The translations under genes were made by a program, and so were the position numbers. A stretch of DNA of 33,795 nucleotides from assembly GCA_020846745.1 (NCBI GenBank), contig JADLDI010000051.1:1-33795 (forward strand), read 5' to 3'. Of the stretch, positions 6,765 through 13,826 are shown one piece after another; position 1 is the first letter of the stretch; each line of letters begins with the position of its first letter. The notes under the pieces are model-generated. The model ran no database searches. It was not told the origin of the DNA and worked only from the letters and a program-made list of their open reading frames with translations. This DNA is from Bryobacterales bacterium (GTDB lineage: Bacteria > Acidobacteriota > Terriglobia > Bryobacterales > Bryobacteraceae).

Positions 6765-7139
6765 CTATGGCAGCGGAACCGAGCGGTACAGCAGGTGCAG
6801 GAAATTGCCTTCTGGATCGGTGAAGAACACCACCCGGTTCCCCTTCACCTCCACCGGTTCGCTGACGAACTTCACATTTTTATCCTTGAGCGCCTGATAA
6901 GCGGCGTCGAAATCGGCGACCGTGATAGCCAGGTGGCGAATGCCCGTAGTCTTCAAGCTGTTCGCCGGCGGTTCGCCTTCGCCGGTCGTGATCTCGAGAA
7001 TATAGCCGTTCTGCGCGCGAACCATCACTGTGGAACCTGACTCGTAGCAGGTCTTAAAGCCGAGCGTATCGATGTACCACGCGGCCAGTTCCTTGGGGCG
7101 CGTCGACAATATGGCGGTGTGTTCAATTCCAGTAATCAT
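6765..7139 (-). CDS. VOC (glyoxalase/bleomycin-resistance fold) family protein
   Basis: A 124-residue protein made of the two beta-alpha-beta-beta-beta modules of the vicinal oxygen chelate fold: IEHTAILSTRPKELAAWYIDTLGF, then ILEITTGEG; and IRHLAITVADFDAAYQAL, then VVFFTDPEGNFLHLLYR. Candidate metal ligands are H7, the glutamate in LEITT and the histidine in IRHLA. The usual final glutamate of the DPxGNxxEL motif is replaced by histidine (NFLHLLY). The substrate cannot be told from sequence. ATG at 7139 was chosen because the fold starts right there. There is no Shine-Dalgarno, but TATACT lies seven bases upstream, so the message may be leaderless. First gene of a VOC-ydcF-hsp20 group. Confidence 0.88.
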   Translation of the reverse strand: MITGIEHTAILSTRPKELAAWYIDTLGFKTCYESGSTVMVRAQNGYILEITTGEGEPPANSLKTTGIRHLAITVADFDAAYQALKDKNVKFVSEPVEVKGNRVVFFTDPEGNFLHLLYRSVPLP

Positions 7140-7146
7140 AGAGATG

Positions 7147-7154
7147 AGTATAAT
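7147..7154. promoter_or_regulatory. Symmetric divergent -10 elements (putative bidirectional leaderless promoter)
   Basis: Plus strand: TATAAT at 7149-7154, seven bases before the ATG at 7162. Minus strand: TATACT at 7152-7147, seven bases before the ATG at 7139. The two hexamers share TATA (7149-7152), and its centre is exactly midway between the two start codons. Neither gene has a Shine-Dalgarno. Start sites seven bases past a -10 box would fall on the A of each ATG. The -35 elements are weak. Confidence 0.5.
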
Positions 7155-7161
7155 TCGGACT

Positions 7162-7986
7162 ATGGGATCGGATTCGGTCGCTCTCAGACTTCCGCTTGCT
7201 CTCCTCGTCGCCTCCACAACCGCCGCCTGGGCGCAGGCGCCGGCCGCGTCGAAACTGCAAGCTCTTATTATCACCGGACAGAATGGCCACGATTGGCGCG
7301 CGGTCACGCCGGTACTGAGAAAGGCTTTAGAAGATACCGCGCGCTTTGAGGTAAGGGTAACCGAAGAGTTTCGCGGAGCCACCGCTGCCACGCTGGCCCC
7401 ATACGACCTTGTGATCGTCAACTACTTCGACCGGAACAATAAGAACCTGTGGTGGGGCGAAGCCACACAGGCCGCCTTTCTCGATTATGTGCGCGGCGGC
7501 AAGGGTCTGGTAATTTATCACTTCTCGGTGGCCGCGTTTAACGGCTGGGAGCAATGGGAAAAGATGTGCGGCGGTAACTGGCGGCCGAACCAAGGTCACC
7601 ACTCGGCAAAGCACTCCTTTAGCGTCGATATCACAGACTCCGATCACCCCATTACGAAAGGCCTGCGAAAGAAGTTGCCCCAGCCTGACGATGAGTTATA
7701 CGCCAACCTCAAATGGCAGCCGAAAGAGGGCTACCGCATACTTGCTACCGCTTATGACGATCATGCGCTGTACAACGGCAAGGCACGCCAGCCGACTCCG
7801 GGACCGGGCGTCGACCAGCCGATGTTGTGGGTGTCGAACTATGGCTCCGGCCGTATCTTCGTAACGGCGCTGGGACACGATGCGCCGGCCGTGTCCACCC
7901 CCACGTTTCAGGTGACATTTACGCGCGGGGCGGAATGGGCAGCCACCGGCGCGGTGACATTGCCAATCCCGGCCGATCTTCAGTAG
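7162..7986 (+). CDS. Secreted ThuA domain protein
   Basis: A 274-residue protein with an N-terminal signal peptide (LRLPLALLVASTTAAWAQA), then a ThuA/trehalose-utilisation-type domain of the class I glutamine amidotransferase fold. Landmarks are LQALIITGQNGHDW, YDLVIVNYFDR, FLDYVRGGKGLVIYHFSVAAF, HPITKGL and GRIFVTALGHD near the C-terminus. Such proteins are abundant in Acidobacteria and Planctomycetes, often with sugar oxidoreductases, and are thought to act on oxidised sugars; no activity is assured here. ATG at 7162 is preferred because TATAAT lies seven bases upstream. ATG at 7144 is in frame but would sit before the -10 box. The gene ends three bases before the convergent remnant at 7990. 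Confidence 0.87.
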   Translation: MGSDSVALRLPLALLVASTTAAWAQAPAASKLQALIITGQNGHDWRAVTPVLRKALEDTARFEVRVTEEFRGATAATLAPYDLVIVNYFDRNNKNLWWGEATQAAFLDYVRGGKGLVIYHFSVAAFNGWEQWEKMCGGNWRPNQGHHSAKHSFSVDITDSDHPITKGLRKKLPQPDDELYANLKWQPKEGYRILATAYDDHALYNGKARQPTPGPGVDQPMLWVSNYGSGRIFVTALGHDAPAVSTPTFQVTFTRGAEWAATGAVTLPIPADLQ

Positions 7987-7989
7987 CCG

Positions 7990-8282
7990 CTACAGTAACT
8001 CCAGCTTTTGTTGTGCCGGCGGCGCCGGCGGCCGCTCCGACAGTTCCCGCCGCTGGTTGCGCAGCATGGCCGCCACCAGTTGCCACGTCGGCCCGGGCGT
8101 ATCGCGCCACGGCGCTGGAATTGTAACCATGCAAGGCGAATGCATCCAGGCGCTGCACGTTTCCGTTGCGGCGACTGGTGCCGATTTTTGACTCGCGCAA
8201 GAACAGCCACTCGACAGGCGAAGCGTGCAGCGCCCGCTCTAATGTCGAGCAGGGCCGGCGCCGTGATCGCGCGCGCGTCCAT
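7990..8282 (-). pseudogene. Frameshifted remnant of a small protein gene
   Basis: Minus-strand reading starts with an ATG at 8282, two bases after the lactonase stop, giving MDARAITAPALL. It then continues best in a second frame (LERALHASPVEWLFLRESKIG, then NVQRLDAFALHGYNSSAVARYA) and ends in a third frame (GPTWQLVAAMLRNQRRELSE, then PAQQKLELL, stop at 7990). Together these make a protein-like chain of about 97 residues that needs two single-base shifts. I do not recognise the family. The segment RESKIG...QRLDAFAL loosely recalls restriction-endonuclease-fold repair proteins, but that is weak. It could also be non-coding sequence that only looks protein-like. Confidence 0.4.
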
Positions 8283-8284
8283 TG

Positions 8285-9505
8285 TCAGATCGCTAGGAAT
8301 TCGATGTGTGCCGGGCTGCCTACTCCGTACCACTTGTTCGCAAACGTAAGCGCGCCGTTCTTCTTGTTCACCTTGAAAACGGTAATGTTGTCGCTGTTCG
8401 AATGCAGCACGTAAAAGAAACTGCCCGCCGGGTCCATATTAAAATGCCGCGGATACGCTCCGTGCGTCCAGTAATGGTTCACGGCTCGCATGCGACCGTC
8501 AGATTGGTTGAGCGCGAACAGTGCGACCGAGTCGTACAACCGATTAGCGCAGTACAGAAACTTGCCGTCAGCGCTGATCATAATGACTGATGGATAGTTT
8601 GTACCTTCAAAGCCCTTGGGAAGCGTGGATAAGGTCTGAATGATCTTGAGTTCGCCGCTGGATGCGTTCCAGGTCATGCAGTCCACAGTGGAACCTTCTT
8701 CGTTTAGCGAGTACACGAACTTTGCGTCGCGGCTGAACGTGAAGTGCCGCGGACCGTCTCCATTCGCCGCCTGCACCCACGGGAACTGTCCCGGTTTCAG
8801 CTTCCCATTCGCGACGTCAACCTGATACACATAAATGCGATCGGTAGCGAGGTCGCTAAGCAGCACGAACTTCCCGGTCGGATCGCAAAACGCCATGTGG
8901 GCGTGGGGAGCATCGTGGCCGCTGATGGCGAAACTGCCGGGAGGCGCATTTTTGGCCGGCTGCGAACCAAGGTCCTTCTTCTCGATCCTCTGCACGTCAG
9001 TTGGGTCGCCCACAGAACCATCGTCCTTCACCGGGACCATACCGATGGTGCCATCGCCATAGTTGGCCGTGAATACATAGCGTCCAGTAGGGTGGATGCC
9101 GATGTGTGCCGGGCCGGAACCGCCGCATGGGGCCACGTTCAGCACCCTCAAGTCGCCATCCGGCGCCACCGCCATGGCTGTAACCGTTCCCATACGGTCG
9201 CCCCGCGACCTGCCGGAAGTGGTCGCGTACAGGAACTTCTTGTTGGGATGAAATACGAGCGACCCTGGACTGCGCACGTCCGTCAGATTCTTCCACGGAG
9301 TCAGGCTGCCGTCTGCCGGGTTCTGGTGAAACATATGAATGCCTTTGCCCTTGTTTGCGCCTGCCCCGACGTAGGCGATCACTTGTTTGCCCTGCGTGCC
9401 CGCCCTGGCGGTGAGAGCGGCGCCGGACGTGAGTGCGGTGGAAGATTGGATGAGGAACCGTCGCCGGCTGGTCTGACCGGTTCCGCTTTCATTTCGAGCA
9501 GCCAT
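8285..9505 (-). CDS. Tat-exported lactonase-family seven-bladed propeller protein (copy 1)
   Basis: A 406-residue protein with a twin-arginine signal (TSRRRFLIQSSTALTSGAALTA), then a lactonase (6-phosphogluconolactonase YbhE-type) beta-propeller from about residue 42 to the end. Blade markers include IAYVGAGANKGKGIHMF, GPAHIGIHPTGRYVFTANYGDG, ISGHDAPHAHMAFCDPTGKF, GPRHFTFSRDAKFVYSLNEE and YPRHFNMDPAGSFFYVLHSN. Relatives hydrolyse 6-phosphogluconolactone or act as secreted sugar-lactone enzymes; export suggests a periplasmic role. It is a clear paralogue of the next gene upstream (9591-10808). No ribosome site precedes the ATG; instead two AGCGCT palindromes lie at 9507-9512 and 9521-9526. Confidence 0.9.
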   Translation of the reverse strand: MAARNESGTGQTSRRRFLIQSSTALTSGAALTARAGTQGKQVIAYVGAGANKGKGIHMFHQNPADGSLTPWKNLTDVRSPGSLVFHPNKKFLYATTSGRSRGDRMGTVTAMAVAPDGDLRVLNVAPCGGSGPAHIGIHPTGRYVFTANYGDGTIGMVPVKDDGSVGDPTDVQRIEKKDLGSQPAKNAPPGSFAISGHDAPHAHMAFCDPTGKFVLLSDLATDRIYVYQVDVANGKLKPGQFPWVQAANGDGPRHFTFSRDAKFVYSLNEEGSTVDCMTWNASSGELKIIQTLSTLPKGFEGTNYPSVIMISADGKFLYCANRLYDSVALFALNQSDGRMRAVNHYWTHGAYPRHFNMDPAGSFFYVLHSNSDNITVFKVNKKNGALTFANKWYGVGSPAHIEFLAI

Positions 9506-9506
9506 A

Positions 9507-9526
9507 AGCGCTATCTTACAAGCGCT
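9507..9526. promoter_or_regulatory. Paired AGCGCT palindromes abutting a start codon
   Basis: Two AGCGCT palindromes with centres 14 bp apart lie directly before the ATG at 9505. They can also pair as one hairpin (AAGCGC 9506-9511 with GCGCTT 9522-9527). This is either a small operator or an RNA hairpin that occludes the start. No family-specific match is claimed. Confidence 0.3.
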
Positions 9527-9538
9527 TGGGCGGGTTGA

Positions 9539-9571
9539 GGTTCGAGCGCGCTCGGAGGACGCGCCCGAACC
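9539..9571. terminator. Strong hairpin between the two lactonase genes
   Basis: A 12-bp arm (9539-9550) pairs with 9560-9571 at 11 of 12 positions around a 9-base loop. It lies 20 bases after the stop of the upstream lactonase gene. No T-run follows on the minus strand, so it may be a Rho-independent-like attenuator or a 3'-end stabilising stem rather than a full terminator. Confidence 0.45.
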
Positions 9572-9590
9572 TCACCTTTGCCCGTTCTAT

Positions 9591-10808
9591 TTATAGCTGC
9601 ACGAACTCGATATGCGACGGGTTGCCGACGCCGTAATACTTGCCGGTGAACGTCAGTCCACCCGTGGCCCGGTCTACTCGGAACGACGTCAAATTGTCAC
9701 TGCGGCTGTGGAGCACAAACATGTAGTTTCCCGTTGGGTCGATCGCGAAGTGCCGCGGATAACTGCCGCGTGTCCACGTTTGGCCGACCATTCGCATCCA
9801 CCCGTCTACGGGATCGAGGGCAATCTGTGCAATCGTGTCGTGCAACCGGTTGGCGGCGTACACAAACCGTCCGTCCGACGAGACCGCGATCTCAGACGGA
9901 TAGTTGGTCCCCTCATAGCCGTCGGGCAGCGATGAGATGCTTTGCAGGATTTCGAGCCCGCCGGTGTTCGCGTTCCAGGACATCATATCAACGGTTGAGC
10001 CTTCTTCGTTCAGCACGTAGAGAAACCTTCCGTTCTGGCTGAACCCGAAGTGGCGCGGACCGTTGCCGTTATAGCCCTGCACTGAAGGCGACGCCGCAGG
10101 CGTCAGTTTGCCGGTAGTGGAATTGAATTCATAGACGTAAATGCGGTCGGTCCCGAGATCGCTTAGGAGCAAGTAGCGGCCAGATGGGTCGGTCGCCGCC
10201 ATGTGTGCATGCGGTGCGTCGTGTCCGCTGTTGGCGAAACTTCCCGGTGGGGCGCTTTGTGCAGGCTGCGACCCGAGCCCGGTGTTCACGATGGCCACTA
10301 CATCGGTGGCCTCACCCACCGTGCCGTCGGCGTTCACCGGAATTACCGCCACGCTGCCCGCGCCGTAGTTCGCCGCGAACACATAGCGCCCGGTCGGATG
10401 GATTCCGATATGCGCCGGACCGCCGCCGCCTGAGCTTACCGTATTCAGAATCTGGAGGTCTCCGTCCGGCTGCACCGCCATCGCGGTCACCGATCCGTTG
10501 CGTGTCCCGTTGTAGTTGGAGATTTCATTCACCGCATACAAGTTCTTCTTATTCGGGGACAAAATGATGGACGAAGGACTGGCGATTCCCGTGAGGTTCT
10601 TCCACGGCGTCAGCACCCCATCCGATGGATTAAACCGGAACATGTGGATGCCCTTGCCACGGTCGGTGTAGGCGCCGACGTAGGCAATGATTTGTCCGGT
10701 TTGCTGGGCCGCGAGCCGAGCTGCTTGCGTAGCAATGGCCGTGGCGGTTACCTTATGTAGAAAACCGCGACGGGAAACGCGCGGCTTGGTGGTATGCGAC
10801 TCACCCAT
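9591..10808 (-). CDS. Tat-exported lactonase-family seven-bladed propeller protein (copy 2)
   Basis: A 405-residue paralogue of the 8285-9505 product, colinear along its full length. It has a twin-arginine signal (VSRRGFLHKVTATAIATQAA), IAYVGAYTDRGKGIHMF, GGGPAHIGIHPTGRYVFAANYG, SGHDAPHAHMAATDPSGRYLL, GPRHFGFSQNGRFLYVLNEE, YPRHFAIDPTGNYMFVLHS and the shared C-terminal IEFVQL. The family contains 6-phosphogluconolactonase-like enzymes; export points to an extracytoplasmic lactone or a structural role. AGGAGG lies seven bases before the ATG at 10808. It is divergent from the kinase at 11096, with TATACT at 10870-10865 and an inverted repeat at 10835-10850 upstream. Confidence 0.91.
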   Translation of the reverse strand: MGESHTTKPRVSRRGFLHKVTATAIATQAARLAAQQTGQIIAYVGAYTDRGKGIHMFRFNPSDGVLTPWKNLTGIASPSSIILSPNKKNLYAVNEISNYNGTRNGSVTAMAVQPDGDLQILNTVSSGGGGPAHIGIHPTGRYVFAANYGAGSVAVIPVNADGTVGEATDVVAIVNTGLGSQPAQSAPPGSFANSGHDAPHAHMAATDPSGRYLLLSDLGTDRIYVYEFNSTTGKLTPAASPSVQGYNGNGPRHFGFSQNGRFLYVLNEEGSTVDMMSWNANTGGLEILQSISSLPDGYEGTNYPSEIAVSSDGRFVYAANRLHDTIAQIALDPVDGWMRMVGQTWTRGSYPRHFAIDPTGNYMFVLHSRSDNLTSFRVDRATGGLTFTGKYYGVGNPSHIEFVQL

Positions 10809-10834
10809 TTTCGTGCCTCCTAATCAATTGAAAA

Positions 10835-10850
10835 TGGACAGATTTGTCCA
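10835..10850. promoter_or_regulatory. Putative operator upstream of lactonase copy 2
   Basis: The perfect inverted repeat TGGACA-GATT-TGTCCA lies 27-42 bases before the ATG at 10808. It is just downstream of a minus-strand TATACT (10870-10865), which would put it at roughly +8 to +23, a typical repressor position. The cognate regulator is unknown. Confidence 0.35.
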
Positions 10851-11095
10851 GTCAGGGTTGCGCCAGTATACATCGATTTCGAAACGACTTCGGTTTGAAT
10901 TTCATTATTCGTTCTGGCGATGAGTGCGGATCCGTACGGTTCAGCTTTGCTGGTGGATGTAGATGCAAGAAATGAGAGACTACGGAGTAGAGTGAGGAGA
11001 ATTTCGGCTTATAGCGTTTGGTATCAGCGCTTCGGGACCACACGGACGGTTGCGTTCGCTGGTAGGCTAGATACGGTGTCCTTCGGAGCGGCGCG

Positions 11096-13798
11096 GTGAT
11101 CGGGCGCCAACTCTCGCATTATCGAATCGTTGAACAGATCGGCCACGGGCCGGTGGGCACCGTGTATCGCGCGCAGGACCTCCACCTGGACCGATCGGTT
11201 GCGCTTAAAATCCTCCGCACCCCGGCAGCGGACAATCCCGACCGCGAACAACTGTTTATTGTCGAAGCCAAAGCTGCATCCGGTCTGAACCATCCGAATA
11301 TCGCGGCGATCTACGATATCGATCAGGACAGTGGAATCCACTTCATCGCCATGGAGTTGGTCCGCGGCAAGTCGCTTGCGCAGATTCTCGGCAAGCGTGG
11401 ATTGCCGATCTCGCAGGTCTACAAGCTGGCGATCCAGATTTCGGAAGGTCTTGCGGCGGCTCACGCGGCGGGCATCGTTCATCGCGATCTGAAACCCGTG
11501 AACATCATGGTGACGGAAACAGGTGTGGTGAAATTGCTCGATTTCGGCCTGGGCAAGCTGACCGAGCCGCTGGCGCTGGATGTTTCTGAAAAGACAGTTA
11601 GCCTCTCGGATCTCCGCGTGCCCGACGACGCGCAACCCGTTTGCTATCTTGCGCCCGAGCAGGTGATGGGTAAGCCCGCTGACAAGCGATCGGATGTGTT
11701 TTCATTCGGCTGCATCCTCTACGAAATGCTGACGGGCCGTCCGGCGTTTGCCAAGGAAGGTGAGTTGACTGCTCCCCAGGCAGTGGTGGACCGCGAGCCG
11801 AAACCCATCCAGGAAGTCGCTGCCGACGTTCCTTACGATCTGGTGCGCGTGGTGAACCGGTGTCTCCGGAAGGACGCTACCCGGCGCTTCCAGTTGATGG
11901 AAGATCTAAAGCTTACGCTCGAAGAGCTTAAAGAAGAGTCGGAGTCGCGGCCGATAGTGGCGGCATACGGGGAAGGCGCCGCCAAGACTCCACCGTGGAG
12001 CAAACCCCTGTGGCTTGCCATGATGGTGGCCGTACTCGGTGGCGGTGCATACCTGGGGCTGCGTGTGTATCGCAACCAGGGGCCGTCGGCGCCGCATTTC
12101 AAGCTCATTCAATTGACCCGCGATTCGGGTGTTACGCAGACCGCGGCGCTGTCTCCGGATGGCAAACTGGTTGCTTATTCGTCAGACCGCGAAGACGGCG
12201 ACAATCTCGACCTTTGGGTGCAGCATGTGGACGGTGGCGGCGCAGTCCGGCTGACCACACATCCCGCCGCTGACCACTCGCCCGCGTTCTCGCCGGATGG
12301 CACGCGGGTCGTGTTCTGTTCCGAACGGGACGGCGGCGGCGTCTACGTCATGCCGGCACTCGGTGGTGAAGCACGGCTGATCGCCAAGGCCGGCCGGTTA
12401 CCCCGGTTTTCACCGGACGGATCTCGTATCGCTTACTTCGTTAGCCCGCAAGGCGGAATCACCGGATCGAAGATGTTCATCGTTGCCTCCGACGGGTCCG
12501 GCACGACGCAACTGCAGCAGGACTTCACCGCGGCTGCCGTTCCGGTATGGACCCCCAAGGGCGATGCCGTCATGTTCTATGGCATTCACCCGACCGAAGG
12601 CGGCGACGTTTGGGTGGCGCCGATTAATGGCGGATCTGCGGTGCGCACCGGCGCCGGGGCAATCCTGCAGAAGCAAGGTATTGAAATCAAGACACTGGAT
12701 GGACTGAGCGAAAAGGGCGATTCGCTATATTTCTCCGGTTCGTTCGGCGACAGTACCAACATCTGGCGTATGCCGATCTCGCCAGGGAACTGGCTGGTGG
12801 GCGGTCCGGCTGAACGGTTGACCTCCGGCGCCGCTGAACTGTCGGCCTCCATGTCGCGCAACGGCCGGGTCGTGTTTACGTCAGCCACACGCACCAGCCG
12901 GCTGTATACCGTATCTGTGGACGATGACGGGGGCGTGCGCGGCGAACTCGCCCCGGCCACGCCCGGCGGCGCACAGGACACGAGTTGCGATATTTCAGCC
13001 GACGGCTCAACGCTGGTGTACCGCTCGAACCGGTCCGGCACTGTAGATATCTGGATTCGTGACATCAAGGCCGGCAAAGATCGCGCACTTACACAGAGCA
13101 CCGTGTCGGAGAGCATGCCGAGGATTAGCGCGGACGGCAAACAGGTTGCGTTTTCTGTCATGCAAAACGGTAAGCGTGTCATGTACGTCGTGCCTGCCGA
13201 GGGCGGCGTGGCCGAGGCCGTATGCCACGATTGTGGCCCGCCGGCCGGCTTCTCGCCCGACGGTACGCATGTCTTCTACACTCGCATTGCCGCGCCGCAC
13301 GCCCACATTAACGTGCTCGACTTGGCTACCAAACAGACCTCGAAGGTGATGCTCGACGAGAAGATGGCGCTCTACGGCGGCCGCGTCTCGCAGGACAAAC
13401 GATGGTTCTCGTTTAAGGGAGACCTGGATGTAGCCCGCACGGTTGTGTTCGCCGCTCCGTTGGGCGACACTCTACAACCGGCGCGCGATACATGGGTGCA
13501 GATCAATGAAGGAACATCTTGGGACGATCTGCCGCGTTGGGCGCCTGGCGGTAATCTGATGTACTTCACGTCGGATCGGGATGGGTTCCGCTGCATTTGG
13601 GCGCGCCGTTTGGATCCGCAGACCAAGAAGCCGGTTGGTGATTCGTTCGCGGTTATTCACCTGCACAAGATGCAGTTATCGATGGCCAATCTCTCGCTTG
13701 CTGAGTTCGAATTGGCCTCTGGTAAGGGACGTCTTGTCTTCCCGATGGCCGAGTTGCGTGGGAATATCTGGCTGCTTGAGCCGGATAATGCGCGCTAA
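11096..13798 (+). CDS. Membrane-anchored Ser/Thr protein kinase with C-terminal TolB/WD40-type propeller
   Basis: A 900-residue receptor-like kinase of a type very common in Acidobacteria. The cytoplasmic kinase domain (about 8-275) has the glycine loop G16-H-G18-P-V-G21, the ATP lysine K38, the helix-C glutamate E57, HRDLKPVN (catalytic D131, N136), DFG (D149) and APEQVMGKPADKRSDVFSFG. All catalytic residues are present, so it should be active. One membrane helix follows (about 304-324, WLAMMVAVLGGGAYLGL). The rest is an extracytoplasmic propeller with repeated ALSPDGKLVAYSSDR-like blades (SPDGTRVVF, SPDGSRIAYF, SADGSTLVYRS, SADGKQVAFS). The start is GTG at 11096 with GGAG seven bases upstream and the HYRIVEQIGHG opening. 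It appears to be monocistronic. The ligand is unknown. Confidence 0.94.
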   Translation: MIGRQLSHYRIVEQIGHGPVGTVYRAQDLHLDRSVALKILRTPAADNPDREQLFIVEAKAASGLNHPNIAAIYDIDQDSGIHFIAMELVRGKSLAQILGKRGLPISQVYKLAIQISEGLAAAHAAGIVHRDLKPVNIMVTETGVVKLLDFGLGKLTEPLALDVSEKTVSLSDLRVPDDAQPVCYLAPEQVMGKPADKRSDVFSFGCILYEMLTGRPAFAKEGELTAPQAVVDREPKPIQEVAADVPYDLVRVVNRCLRKDATRRFQLMEDLKLTLEELKEESESRPIVAAYGEGAAKTPPWSKPLWLAMMVAVLGGGAYLGLRVYRNQGPSAPHFKLIQLTRDSGVTQTAALSPDGKLVAYSSDREDGDNLDLWVQHVDGGGAVRLTTHPAADHSPAFSPDGTRVVFCSERDGGGVYVMPALGGEARLIAKAGRLPRFSPDGSRIAYFVSPQGGITGSKMFIVASDGSGTTQLQQDFTAAAVPVWTPKGDAVMFYGIHPTEGGDVWVAPINGGSAVRTGAGAILQKQGIEIKTLDGLSEKGDSLYFSGSFGDSTNIWRMPISPGNWLVGGPAERLTSGAAELSASMSRNGRVVFTSATRTSRLYTVSVDDDGGVRGELAPATPGGAQDTSCDISADGSTLVYRSNRSGTVDIWIRDIKAGKDRALTQSTVSESMPRISADGKQVAFSVMQNGKRVMYVVPAEGGVAEAVCHDCGPPAGFSPDGTHVFYTRIAAPHAHINVLDLATKQTSKVMLDEKMALYGGRVSQDKRWFSFKGDLDVARTVVFAAPLGDTLQPARDTWVQINEGTSWDDLPRWAPGGNLMYFTSDRDGFRCIWARRLDPQTKKPVGDSFAVIHLHKMQLSMANLSLAEFELASGKGRLVFPMAELRGNIWLLEPDNAR

Positions 13799-13826
13799 CC
13801 AAGTCGCGCTGGTGCTGACGGATCGA

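Noticed and set aside
10852..11043. 63-codon minus-strand frame in the lactonase/kinase intergenic region
   Set aside because: There is no ribosome site, it has weak codon usage, and it would cover the presumed promoter and operator region of the lactonase gene.
11024..11635. 203-codon minus-strand frame opposite the kinase N-terminus
   Set aside because: It lies antisense to the catalytic loop of an unmistakable kinase; it has no domain features.
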